A DNA stretch of 64,000 bases. Origin: Buddleja alternifolia (Eukaryota > Streptophyta > Magnoliopsida > Lamiales > Scrophulariaceae). Positions within the stretch are counted from its first letter, which is position 1. The number at the start of each line of letters is the position of its first letter. Positions 22,254 through 33,795 of this stretch are shown one piece after another. The notes below the pieces were generated by a model. The model made no database searches. It saw only the letters and a list, made by a program, of their open reading frames with translations, and was not told the origin of the DNA. Position numbers and translations under genes: made by a program. The stretch covers positions 40,044,666-40,108,665 of the forward strand of contig CM033392.1 of the NCBI GenBank assembly GCA_019426215.1, written 5' to 3'.

Positions 22254-23374
22254 GGTGTATCCAACCTCAAAAGGTATTATACTTAGCTTATTTTGGCTAC
22301 TGAAGATCTTATTTTGATAACTATTGTTTAACATTTAGTGATAGTGGGCACTGGCCAAACGTATACTTGAGTGCTTATGTCACCATTATTATGTTATCAC
22401 GTTATCAAAAACCTTAAATACTTAAACGTTCAACCCACTTAATAGGGGAACAAGAACATCAATACGACCTCTAGGAGTTAATTAAGTTCCCACTAGAGGC
22501 ATTTTAAAAATTATATGCGACCCCACTAGAGGTCAATATGAGTGGCACCACGAAAATCCCCCGAGCTATCAAAAACTCGATTGAGGATGAGCCACCCCAT
22601 AATCCCTCCAATAATATCGAGAGAGGTTGAGGACCTACAAAACGTCTCCCCACTTCCATTAAGGTTATGAAACAAGATTATGAACAAATAAGAGACAACC
22701 AAGCCCCAATTAAAAAGTGACTGCTATTACCACGAACCATGTCACTCATTTAAACAAAATAAATATAGTGCAAATGTACCTTGCTACTCCAAGTGTTTGT
22801 CACAACCAACACCAAGGAGTGGGGGGGGGGGGTAGGAGGTGGAGATGGCAAAAAGGTGGCCGTGAGCCCACCCAAAAAGGCCAAAATTCACTAAAGCACT
22901 TTCAATATAGCAAAGATGCAATTTCACTTCATGCTCTAAATGCATAAAACTAGTGGCTGTGTAAGCCCCCCAAAACAAATGTCAATGCAAAATATTTAAC
23001 TATTCATAAGGCACCACATGCCAAACATTTAGTTGCTACTTGGTCACTTAATCCCCAATATGATTCACATGTTCGGGAGTAGGGGGCAAGTAGTAGCTAG
23101 AAAGATAGTAATAGAAAGCTAATAGCTTGCTACTAAAGAAGAAAATAGCTAATAGCCGGTTACTATGTAGATAGCCAAAATCCCCCCAGATCAAAGATGG
23201 GGGTAGAGAGCACAAACAAGAGATGAAGAGATGAGCATTGATAAGACAAAAGCAGCCAGCAAGCATATAATTTGACAAAGAGCAAAGTACTTAAGAGTTA
23301 ATCTTACAAAGTACGAATAAACGAGTCATAGATGCTAACTGGAAAAATCAAGACAACTAGAAAATCTAACAACA
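22254..23374. other. spacer between integrase and antisense gene in element 2
   Basis: No coding domain is seen. It contains a run of eleven G at about 22821 and several near-repeats of ATAGCTAATAGC at 23100-23155. Its position matches the repeat-bearing 3' spacer of elements 1 and 3, but no tandem array is visible. Confidence 0.5.
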
Positions 23375-25439
23375 CTACATATAAGAACTAGCTATCATGA
23401 GGAGGGTCACTACCATGTGCACGTCCCCTGGCGAGAGGTACACCATCCTCGTCACTGTCATCAGCGACCCTCTCATACACCCATAGAAAATCGTCATGGG
23501 GATAGCGACCGCTCTCTCGAAGAGCGTGACGGCACTGCTAAACCGTCTTTCCCATAAAACCAAGGGTGATATCATATGCCTTCCTGTTGCACTCACTGAG
23601 GAACTCGAGGCTCGCCCTAACCTCATTCACCATAGACTCCTTGACATCAGCCAAAGTCTGTATACCGAACAGGAACGAAGGAACCTTTGGCTACATGAGG
23701 CCTCCTCATCAAAGTCCTTAGCAGTAGCCTTATACTTCGCCTCCCACTCTGCGGCTGCTTCCTCAACCTTGGAGAATTTTGAAAGGAGTTTCTTGTTCTT
23801 CTTTGAACAACTCTTCAATTTTCCCGCGAAGTGCTCATACCGCTGACGGAGGTGATGAGATAGTTGGATCAATTGAAAAGGCAAAGGCAATAAAGCTTTG
23901 TAAAAAGGACCAATAATGGAAAATTATAAAGCGGTAATGCAATACTAGAACTAAGCTCACCCGGCTTTCGCCAGTAGAAATCTCTTCATCAATCTGATCT
24001 GCTGGCAGCATATGCAAACGCTAGGAGTCATAATCATTCACTTCCGACCTCGATATCGTCCATGGGGTAACCACAACACCTGTATCCCAGAAAGAATGAA
24101 TGGAGGGGTCGCGGTTCGCCCCAAAATTGAACAACCCTTACCACAACCAGGGGTACCCAAGCTCACAGGAGAAACATCCTAACTGCGCTTCGGGAGCAGA
24201 GGAGCTCTAATATAAGTAAGCTCTGAGGAGCGGCCTAGTTCCTCCTCTGCCCCTTCCTCCTTCAGCGGTGTCTTCCCCTTAGGATCCTTTGAGGAAGCCT
24301 CAATAGTGGAATCAGGAAGACTCCTAGTGGTCAAGCCTGACATCATAGAATCAAAATCCAAAGGAGCAGGCACCACGACAGATGGTGATAAATCTAGCAC
24401 CCCTTGGTCTGGGCCTTTGCTCTTCGGAGGAGGACGAGTAGGCTCAGCACATCTGGCAGGTCGTCCTTCCTCGGGAATGGTGGCAGCTGCTGACACTTAA
24501 AGTGCCTCCTCGCGCCTGAAACAAAGTGTCCCAACAAATAAATTGGTGATACTAGAATATACTCGTCACTCCAAAAAAATATAATGATCATCTAAGGCGG
24601 TGTCGAGGTAAAATAAAATGAAGTACCTCCGCGGTATATCTGCTGAATGCCATAGCGAGTCTCAAACAACCCCGCCCTCATGATATCTAGCCGTAACTGG
24701 TGGTGAGTATTAGTAATCCTTTGAGGGGCAAGTTTCTTGCACCATTGCCTAGGCGTAAGAATGGGCAAGCTCTGAATGGAAAAGTAGAAGAACTTGTACT
24801 TCCAATTGCCGTTGGAGCTAACCTTCCCCTCCAAAAATTGATATGGGGACGTCGGGTAGAAATGCACATACGGCCCTCCCTGGCTCATCCGAACTTTAAA
24901 AAGAGCCTGGAAGTCCTCAAGGCTCACGTCTAGCCTGAGATCCCGAAAGCGCAGGATGAAGCCCTCAAATTGGGAAAAACTATTGAGCGACAACTGACTG
25001 ATGCACACTTGATAGTGAGTCAAGATCATCCACATCATGGGGTCACACGATAGAGCAAAACCCTTTCGAAAATACTCTAAGTAGAGGGTCACATAACCCC
25101 TCAGGGAACTCCGGATCCGGTCATCAGGCTTCGGCTTCACCACCCTAAGGTCCGACGGGAATTTCTCAAAAAGCGTCTGTAACTCGCTGTTGGTAATAGT
25201 GGAAGATCATGTAGCGAGATCCATCTTACGATCCCGTGCTGACTTCAAATATCCTTCCATTCCCCCAATTCCCTATAATCGCTCGCCAGAGACACTGAGT
25301 CCTCACTTCCCGAGGTACCGTCACTAGACGACGATGAAGAACTCACTACAGCTAAAAAGAAACGATTGTGAGTTACATGATAGAAGCACACTAATACGGT
25401 ACGGACGAAGTCCCAAGAAAGCCGAGTGAAGTGCCTCAT
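23375..25439 (-). pseudogene. antisense ORF of element 2, split by the nested Athila-like element
   Basis: It reads opposite to pol. From 25143 down: a conserved domain of about 150 residues (GYVTLYLEYFRKGFALSCDP, FILRFRDLRLDVSLEDFQAL, WKYKFFYFS) that corresponds to the gypsy-type transposon domain of element 1. Probable intron positions follow near 24590 and 24490, then a Pro/Ser/Glu-rich linker (24496-24179), a Lys-rich coiled coil (23890-23627: KLKSCSKKNKKLLSKFSKVE) and a short acidic C-terminal part ending near 23375. The 5' part continues above 25143 with a serine-rich acidic stretch (SSSSSDGTSGSEDS near 25330) and is cut at 25439 by the nested element. Function unknown. Confidence 0.72.
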
Positions 25440-26766
25440 TGATAAGCTCGTATTTTACACCTTTTAGGTGCCTCTCTTCTTGTATTTTGATGAGTTCTTG
25501 AGTGTATTTATGCCACATATACTTTGATTTTGTGATTGATTGTGTTTTTATAGGTTATTTGAGAATTTGAGCAAAAATGAGTGAAAAGATCAAAGAAGTT
25601 CTCAAAATACTCCTTTAGCCACGACAATAAAGACCCTTAGCCATGGTGATCATGAAGGAACCCTTGTGCTTTGAAGATATGAAGTTACCAAGGCTAAAAT
25701 AGGCAAAAAATGTGAACAGCAGATTTTAGCCGTGGCTACCGACGTTTTAGCCGCGGCTACCGACGTTTTAGCCGCGGCTATGGACTGATTTCAACATCTA
25801 TAAATACGCGCTATTAGGTCAAAATTCGGGACTTTTGCCCACTTTTGAGGGTTTGACACTTTGAAACACACCAAGAGGATTGAGAGAAGTCTGGGGAAGA
25901 AGAAGAATACGAGGATACTCCATCTTTGTCTACGAAGATGGAGAATTCAATCAAGATCTATCAAGAAACGTTATTAGGGAGTTTTAATTTCATGCTTTTA
26001 GATTTGTTTTCATTGAACATGTCTTTCAAGATGAATTATCTCTTTTATTTTATGATTATAATTTAATTTCCCTTTGATTGAGGCCATGTGAAATCCAATT
26101 ACTATATTTGATTTATGAGTGTTATTTTTTCGGATTAAATTTGTTTTGGGTTATGTGTTTAAAACTTGTTCTTAATGCTTATGATTGCTTAGCTACCAAT
26201 TGTATGAATTTGTGGTTAGTTTTGAGACCGAGAGGAGATAAACTAGGGATGCATCTAGGTATTAAATACCACAACGTAAAATTGACTAGAGATAGATTCG
26301 ATTTCCTTGTGTGTGCTTTCCGTGAAAACGGGAAATTTCATGAATCTGTGTAATGCGTTTTCATTAATTTGAATTTCATATAGAGATATAGAAATCGTTA
26401 ATGAAAATAGAATTGCTATACCAAGAGATTGGATAGTAAGTAATTTAGGGAACTTCGCCTTAACCTAATCAATCTAATAATCCGGTAAGATAGAATCATA
26501 GTCAAATTGAATAATTGGTTGAATCATGTGCCTTAATCACTTTTCTCATTGATTTAATTCAAAGTTGATTTCTCTCATTAGTTGGTAATTGTTATTTAGT
26601 ATTTTAATTCATAATTCATATCTTTATCTCTTGATTTAACTTAGAATTAGATAACATAGTAATTTCAGTACTTAAATACAATTGTCTCTAGGGTACGATA
26701 ATCCGAACTTACATCCACTATATTACTTGCATGACCTAGTACACTTGCTAGGATTTTTGTGTGTCA
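25440..26766 (+). repeat. 5' LTR of the Athila-like element (1327 bp)
   Basis: It starts TGATAAGCTCG and ends GTGTGTCA just before the PBS. At 25725-25790 it holds three copies of a 21-bp unit containing TTTAGCCGCGGCTACC; the other LTR has two. A 91-codon frame (26078-26353) is also open in the other LTR but has no recognisable domain. Confidence 0.95.
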
Positions 26767-26772
26767 AGTTTT

Positions 26773-26790
26773 TGGCGCCGTTGCCGGGGA
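26773..26790 (+). promoter_or_regulatory. primer binding site, tRNA-Asp type
   Basis: TGGCGCCGTTGCCGGGGA, six bases after the 5' LTR, is the exact complement of the 3' end of plant tRNA-Asp including CCA. Confidence 0.9.
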
Positions 26791-26887
26791 TAATTGTTTA
26801 TTTAATATTGAGATTCTCTTATCTGTTCTAAACTTAAGTCTTTTTTTAATTTTATATTTAGTCTTTTTATTTTTATTCTTGAAGAAA

Positions 26888-28064
26888 TGAATAATAATAA
26901 CTTTTTTTGGTCACAACATGGATGGAACGTAGGAGCCTATGGGAGTTAAGTGCAAGATTTATGTTCGTGGTGTGGAGGCATTCATCATAGCGATTACTGT
27001 TAACACGAGGGGAGGAATCATCAAGATTTTCCATTAAGTTTTTATGTTATGAGATCTTCACCCTCATACCTACAACATGATATTATGATGCAAGAAGAAT
27101 TTCAGCCGATTGACTTTCAGAATCAAGGGAATTATCAGCAACAACGCGATAGAAACGCAAGTTTTGAAGAGTTGATAATCCAATGGATGAAGACTAATGA
27201 TGAGCGGTCTCAGAATATCGAAGCATCTATGATGGAATTGCAAACACAACTCAACCAACTTTCCAACTTATTTCCAAAGAGATCATCAGGCACTTCGTAG
27301 AGTGGCGCAGAAGAGAATGATGAGGTACCTGATACAGAAGTTGAACAAGTTGTTGATTCGGCACCACAGTGTCTACAACCTATTGCTACACCAACACTAC
27401 TTCCAGAATCTATGTGTGGTGAAGAAGAGACAACATCACTGGTTCCTCAAATGACCAAGAAAAAATAATAGAAATGTTCAAGAACTCAACACCTCCTACC
27501 ACCATATCTCTCGAATTCTTACAAAAGTGTATCAATAACCAGAGAGACAAAGTGGAGGAGGTTGAAGTCAAGGCTTATAACTCTAGTGATCCATTCGATG
27601 CATATTTTGAGAACCCACGTGATACTACGGTCGAGAATGAGGAAATTCGAGGAGATATAAATCACTTGGATATACCACCATTTGTGTTGTCAAAACCAAG
27701 TCTATGGGAATTTGAGAAAACCACATATGAGTTGCAATCATCCATTGAGGATTCTTTCTCACTTCCAATTAAACTTTCATCTTTACACTTCAATTATGTA
27801 TTTTTGAAAGAGACCTTATGTTCACTTCTAATTCTTTTAGGTTGTGTGATAGAGATTGGAGGGGAGAAGCTTCTACGCAACTGGAAAAAGCACAAAAAGA
27901 TTCGTCCATACAAAGTTGGCATTGCTCCTTATGATCCACCATGGGCAGTGCAAGGGAGTCAAGCTAATGACTTAAAACAAGCGCTTCTTGGGGGGCAACC
28001 CATGTTTATCGTTTTCTTTTATTTCTTTTGTTTTGATTTAGTTGAGTCTTTTGTTCTTTTTTAG
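26888..28064 (+). pseudogene. remnant gag C-terminus joined to pre-RT pol fragment
   Basis: From ATG 26888 the frame has early stops. A gag C-terminal part is recognisable at 27049-27300 (SFEELIIQWMKTNDERSQN, METQLNQL-like heptads), as in Athila gag. A frame from 27474 to 28064 then shows LPIKLSSLHFNYVFLKETL, which resembles the stretch just before RT in Athila pol, followed by RPYKVGIAPYDPPWAVQGS and an abrupt hydrophobic end. The large gap between these two landmarks is an internal deletion of gag zinc knuckle and protease, and everything after the pre-RT stretch is also lost. Confidence 0.65.
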
Positions 28065-30313
28065 TTTGTTTTCGTGTCTCAGGTTTATGCAATCCATATA
28101 AGAGAGATAGTCGAGAAGAACAACGACGTTCCTTACAAGCTCAAGGAAAATTTAGCTTTGGTGTTCGGTATTTTGGTGATGGTGTTATATCACTTTAGCC
28201 GTGGCTTGCATTTAAAATTTTTGATTTTTTTTTATATATCTCTACTTCCAGGTATTTTAGCCACGGCTAAACATCACATATCCACGGCTAAGAGTTCTCA
28301 CATTTTATGAATAGCCTCTGTTTTTATTACCACGGCTCGCAGTCATCTTAGCCATGGCTTAGTCGAAAAATCGCGATTTTTTTTAAATTTTGTTCCCAGG
28401 TAAATTTAGTCGCGGCTACCCATGGTCTTAGCCACGGCTAAAAAAATTTGAAACCTTTTTGTCCCGATAGCCACGGCTAAAAGGTAATTTTGAGGAAAAA
28501 AAATATTTTAATTTTAATTTTTTTTTTCACAGCTGGGTTAAATCCAAAACTTTCCAATGTTTTTCTCCTTTCTATTTTCAAAACCACTAAAAACCCCAAT
28601 TCCTAATTTCTTTATCTCAGTAGCAAAAGGGATCTATCTCTCAACTCTCAGTACTCACGTCGTTCGTTGTTCAGGACATGTTGTGTTTATTCTTACTTTT
28701 TGGTTATGCTTTCCTGAGACTTTTGTTTTGTTTTTAGTTTCTGTTTTTCTTTTTCGCTTTTGAAGAACATGTCATGAATATTAATCTCCTAATTACAAGT
28801 GTTTGTGTCTACTTTCTGGTTCTTTTTGTTTATGTGTTTAGGTCACACCTATTCTCCAGTTTCGCGAGTGATTGTCGTTAGCTCCCATGCACTTTCTGTT
28901 TGGCCAACCTCACTCAATGATCAGGACAGTATTCTTTCCCCTAGTTACTTTTATTTTCCATCATTTAGATCATTGAGGACAATGCGCTAATTAAGTTTGG
29001 GGGTGAATACATGTTATGCATGAATTTTTTTTTTTTTTGATAATGCCTAGAAATTGATGCAATTTATACACATATGTGCAAGTGAAAATGCCTTGAACAA
29101 TTCTAACGAATTGTCATTTTTCTGATGAAGCTTGATGATTTTGCTGTCTCATTTGTTTTTAGCTTCCAATTCTTTTATCTGTGATCAACATGCTTTTCTG
29201 TGTCTTGATGTCCTTTTTAGTCAAACTTATGTAAATTTTTGAGAACTCGAGGCATGAACCTTCTACGTTTGTTTAATTTTGAAGAATGCACTGATATTGC
29301 ACGACCATGATATGATATAGGCCATTTTTGATTTGTCTTAAGCCATATGTTAGCTTGCAGTATATTCATTATCTCTAGAACCTTTATTTGAGCCTTATTG
29401 ATAAGAATGAGGTGTGTTAAGCACACCATAGACCACCATTCGCTTTTTGTTCGTAAACCACATCATCTACCTGTTAGCCTAAAAGAAAAACAAAGATAAT
29501 CACCCGGTTATGAGAGCTTACATTTCGGTATTTTAGCTATGTTTGGGTGTGTGTTATTGTTTTGGGCACATAAGGGTAACGAGGTGGATATTGGTTGATT
29601 TTTGAGAATTGATGAAGGTTTTGAGGTATACTAGATGAAAGATAAGGATGTGAGAAGCACTTGAATAAAGTTGAGCCGAAATAGTCGGAAAAAAAAAAGA
29701 AAACAAAATCTTGACTAGGCTATATATGTAGTACTTCGATGATCATTGGTTAGGTATTGTAACTCGTACACAACCCAAGTTCAACAAGAAATAAGTTTGG
29801 GGGTTGTGAGTTTGGAAAAGAAAAAGGAAAAAAAGAAAGTGGTGAGAATTTTGAGTATGATGCATTTAGTTAGTGAGTGTAGCTTGAGCATATCGAGTTT
29901 TAAGCTCTCTAAACCCTTAGTCACTTTCTTCCATATATTTCCGTACCAAGCCAAAACCCGAGCCTTACATTACAAACCGGAAAGACCTTCTGATCATGGT
30001 TATCGCGTATTGTGCATTCGAATAAGTTATATTTTCAAAGTTGGTTTGTGTTGATGAGTTTGATTTGTTTACATAATCTTGCTTAATGTGGATTCTAGAC
30101 ATATGAGGAGACGTGGGTGTTCATGATTTGGGATAGTGTTGCAGAAATTTTGAGGCATGTGAATTTGAATGTTTTTGATTAATAAGTGATTCTTCATAAG
30201 TCTTGTTCTAAAGGGTTTATCTTGCCTTTGTGTATTAGTTGTAGAATTTTCGAGCTTATGTGTTTATTTTACTTTCTTTGCTCGAGGACGATCAAACTCA
30301 AGTTTGGGGGTGT
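28065..30313 (+). other. non-coding 3' interior of the Athila-like element
   Basis: No pol domain is visible. Palindromic AGCCNNGGCT motifs cluster at 28190-28480. Three polypurine-like motifs AAGTTTGGGGG occur at about 28995, 29790 and 30299; only the last touches the LTR. A phrase GAGGACGATCAAACTCAAG just before the LTR is typical of plant gypsy 3' ends. Confidence 0.6.
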
Positions 30314-32099
30314 TGATAAGCTCGTATTTTACGCCTTTTAGGCTCATCTCTTCTTGTATTTTGATGAGTTCTTGAGTGTATTTATGCCACATATGCTTTG
30401 ATTTTGTGATTGATTGTGTTTTTATAGGTTATTTGAGAATTTGAGCAAAAATGAGTGAAAAGATCAAAGAAGTTCTCAAAATACTCCTTTAGCCATGGCT
30501 ATAAAGACCCTTAGCCATGGTGATCATGAAGGAACCCTTGTGCTCTGAAAATATGAAGTTACCAAGGCTAAAATATGCAAAAAAAACGTGAACAATAGAT
30601 TTTAGGCGTGGCTACCGACGTTTTAGCCGCGGCTACGGACTGATTTCAGCATCTATAAATACGCGCTATTAGGTCAAAATTCGGGACTTTTGCCCACTTT
30701 TGAGGGTTTGACACTTTGAAACACACCAAGAGGGTTGAGAGAAGTCTGGGGAAGAAGAAGAACACGAGGATACTCCATCTTTGTCTACGAAGACGGAGAA
30801 TTCAAGCAAGATCTATCAAGAAACGTTATTAGGGAGTTTTAATTTCATGCTTTTAGATTTGTTTTCATTGAACATGTCTTTCAAGATTAATTATCTCTTT
30901 TCTTTTATGATTATGATTTAATTTCCCTTTGATTGAGGCCATGTGAAATCCAATTACTATGTTTAATTTATGAGTATTATTTTTTCGGATTAAATTTGTT
31001 TTGGGTTATGTGTTTAAAACTTGTTCTTAATGCTTATGATTGCTTAGCTACCAATTGTATGAATTTGTGCTTAGTTTTGAGACCGAGAGGAGATAAACTA
31101 GGGATGCATCTAGGTATTAAATACCACAACGTAAAATTGACTAGAGATAGATTCGATTTCCTTGTGTGTGCTTTTCGTGAAAACAGGAAATTCCATGAAT
31201 CTGTGTAATGCGTTTTCATTAATTTGAACTTCTTATAGAGATATAAAAATCATTAATGAAAATAGAATTGCTATACCAAGAGATTGGATAGTAAGTAATT
31301 TAGGGAATTTCGCCTTAACCTAATCAATCTAATAATCTGGTAAGATAGAATCATAGTCAAATTGAATAATTGGTTGAATCATGTGCCTTAATCACTTTTC
31401 TCATTGATTTAATTCAAAGTTGATTTCTCTCATTAGTTGGTAATTGCTATTTAGTATTTTAATTCATAATTCATATCTTTATCTCTTGATTTAACTTAGA
31501 ATTAGATAACATAGTAATTTCAGTACTTAAATACAATTGTCTCTAGGGTACGATAATCCGGACTTACATCCACTATATTACTTGCATCTAGGTATTAAAT
31601 ACCACAACGTAAAATTGACTAGAGATAGATTCGATTTTCTTGTGTGTGCTTTCCGTGAAAACGGGAAATTCCATGAATCTTTGTAATGCGTTTTCATTGA
31701 TTTGAACTTCATATAGAGATATAGAAATCGTTAATGAAAATAGAATTGCTATACCAAGAGATTAGATAGTAAGTAATTTACGGAATTTTGCCTTAACCTA
31801 ATCAATCTAATAATCCGGTAAGATAGAATCATAGTCAAATTGAATAATTGGTTGAATCATGTGCCTTAATCACTTTTCTCATTGATTTAATTCAAAGTTT
31901 ATTCCTCTCATTAGTTGGTAATTGGTATTTAGTATTTAAATTCATAATTCATATCTTTATCTCTTGATTTAACTTAGAATTAGATAACACAGTAATTTCA
32001 GTACTTAAATACAATTGTCTCTAGGGTACGATAATTCGGACTTACATCCACTATATTACTTGCACGACCTAGTACACTTGCTAGGATTTTTGAGTGTCA
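30314..32099 (+). repeat. 3' LTR of the Athila-like element (1786 bp, with internal duplication)
   Basis: It starts TGATAAGCTCG and ends GAGTGTCA. It is about 460 bp longer than the 5' LTR. The gain comes from a 478-bp tandem duplication (31105-31582 repeated from 31583) offset by one missing 21-bp unit. Confidence 0.95.
31105..32060 (+). repeat. 478-bp tandem duplication inside the 3' LTR
   Basis: TGCATCTAGGTATTAAATAC begins at 31105 and again at 31583. The join reads TTACTTGCATCTAGG, where the first LTR has TTACTTGCATGACCTAG, so TGCAT could be the microhomology used. The two halves differ at several bases, so the duplication is not brand new. Confidence 0.93.
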
Positions 32100-32571
32100 C
32101 TCATAGCGACCGTGAGGCACTTGGTGCCTCAAGACGGGTCGCGGGGTTTATGTGACTCGGGGGCGTCGGGCAACCACCCCCGGGGCCAAAGGGGTTCCAT
32201 TGAATTGCCATCCACATACACGAAACCCCACTATGCGACAAATTATGAAAGAATCAAATATTCAAAGCGCAAGAATAAAGTGAAGAGCTAGAGAAAGAGG
32301 TTTACCTCTTCCAAGGTTAACTCTAGCCATGGTGAAAAAAATGAAAGCTTCCTAGAGAGAGTTGTCCACTAGTTGAAAGTTTTCAAGAGATAGAGTTGTG
32401 AATGAGAGGTGAAAGTGAAAAGTTCACATCTATCTCTATTTAAATAAAGGTAGGTGGGGAAGCTTTGAAGACTTCCACCCAGTCCAAGTTAGACTGTATA
32501 GCTTCACGAGCGCAGTGTAATTCCTACTCTCGGATTCAACATCCGATAAAGCCTGGGAGTAGGGGGCATTA
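32100..32571 (+). other. rest of element 2 after the nested insertion, ending in its polypurine tract
   Basis: The first bases repeat the target site CTCAT. The minus strand carries the presumed first exon region of the antisense gene: ATG at 32338 with a donor-like GGAAGAG|GTAAAC near 32314. The polypurine tract GGGAGTAGGGGGCATTA lies at 32555-32571. Confidence 0.5.
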
Positions 32572-33045
32572 TGATACACGCCAAAATATCTAAGGACATT
32601 ATTGTAATTAACCGCGCCACTGGCTTGGGTCCGGGGCACCGCCCTTGGGTTAAAATGCGCTGATGGCCCACTAAGGATATTGGGCTATTTATTTAGTCTA
32701 AAAGCCAATAAAAAAGTTAATCATTAAACCTGAGGGGCTACTGAGAGAATTAGGCCCACGACCCATAGCCCACTATCAGCTTCCTATAAATACCTTAGAG
32801 GAGCTAGAAAAGGCTCATTATCTACTTCCCCAGTAAAAATTCACTGGCTATTCAGAGTAATCCTACAAAAGAACTACGAATTGACTTGATCCCAATTAAC
32901 CGAGTACGTAGGCAGCTTACTAAAGTCGAGTGCAGTCTATATATTAACCAACCCCCAACCTAGTTTGTCGTGCGTTAGATCGATTCTACTACCCCACGTG
33001 GTCAATCACGTGACATTCACTGTCTGACAATTTTTACCTTCATCA
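32572..33045 (+). repeat. 3' LTR of element 2
   Basis: It starts TGATACACG and ends CCTTCATCA and has exactly the same length as the 5' LTR (474 bp). A TATA-like CTATAAATACC is clearer here than in the 5' copy. The following 5 bp are the target-site duplication GAGGT. Confidence 0.95.
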
Positions 33046-33109
33046 GAGGTGAAAGGGTAAATTCATTCTTTTTCTTCCTGTATTAGGCCAAAAATGTTAA
33101 ATATCTTAT
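33046..33109. other. 64-bp host spacer between elements 2 and 3
   Basis: It starts with the target-site copy GAGGT of element 2 and ends with CTTAT of element 3. It joins in the ancestral order to 18336 on the left and 52826 on the right. Confidence 0.9.
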
Positions 33110-33795
33110 TGATGCGGTTCGTTTTTACACCAAGAAAGTCCTGCAAATTCAAACACGACTTTATTTATATGAATATGAGAAATCTAATTTTAGAAGACGA
33201 ATAATTTCAAAAATAAGTAAAGAATTTCGAATAAAAACTAGTAAGAAGAAGATTTAAATTTCCATTTCTTTTATTTTCGACTTTCTCTTGAAGAAGATGA
33301 AGAAATACAATCATGTTACATTCTTTTTTCTCAATTGTCCATCTCCTCTTACAAATGATGAATTTTCTCCTATTTATCTACCCACATGGCCGATTTTTCT
33401 CCCTTTCTTGTTGAGGGGGGCGGGGGGCGGCCACCTCCATATTTTTGGGGAGATGAACTCCTTTTAGGGATATTAGGTAACATGGGATATGATTTGATCT
33501 TTATCCAATCTTATCCCTTCTTCTAGCTATCCTTCTTGATCCATGCCTTCCACCATTGCTTCTAGCTATCCTCCTTGATCCATGTCTTCCAGTATTCATT
33601 TCAACTATCTTTCAGGTTCTTTAAGACTTAATCAGCTATCCTTTTTATTTTAGGCTTCCTTTGAGCCCTCTTTCATGAAGCCTCTTCCGAACATTTGGGC
33701 CTCCTTCTTATTCTTGGCTCATTGCTTCATCCTTCGTTTGGGCCCATCTTTTAATAAAGCCCAAGACCATATCATAATAATTTACGAACATATCA
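33110..33795 (-). repeat. 3' LTR of element 3 (686 bp)
   Basis: The plus strand starts TGATGCGGTTC and ends GAACATATCA. A 39-bp unit (TTCTAGCTATCC...GATCCATG) is repeated about three times near 33520-33620. A G-rich run here is broken by C; in the other LTR it is a run of about 20 G. Confidence 0.94.

Larger units (their letters stand above)
25440..32099 (+). mobile_element. Athila-like Ty3/gypsy element, non-autonomous, nested in element 2
   Basis: Direct LTRs at 25440-26766 and 30314-32099 are flanked by a perfect 5-bp duplication CTCAT (25435-25439 and 32100-32104). The PBS fits tRNA-Asp and the polypurine tract is AAGTTTGGGGGTGT. The 3.5-kb interior keeps only a short gag C-terminal part and a pre-RT fragment; protease, RT, RNase H and integrase are absent. 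Such a copy would need proteins from a full-length relative. Confidence 0.93.
18337..33045 (+). mobile_element. Tat-type Ty3/gypsy LTR retrotransposon (element 2), gag-deleted, host of a nested Athila-like element
   Basis: Two 474-bp LTRs (18337-18810 and 32572-33045) are in direct orientation and flanked by a perfect 5-bp duplication GAGGT at 18332-18336 and 33046-33050. Inside are PBS, a gag stub, protease, RT, two RNase H parts and integrase on the plus strand, then an antisense gene on the minus strand. That gene is interrupted by a 6.66-kb Athila-like element (25440-32099). By eye the LTRs differ at roughly one position in ten, the most of any element here, so this is probably the oldest insertion. 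Confidence 0.95.

Noticed and set aside
26078..26353. 91-codon frame open in both LTRs of the Athila-like element
   Set aside because: Open in both copies only because the LTRs are nearly identical; no domain or coding bias is evident.
32100..32291. GC-rich stretch after the nested element as a separate gene
   Set aside because: It is the continuation of element 2 after the CTCAT duplication; the 65-codon frame has no domain.
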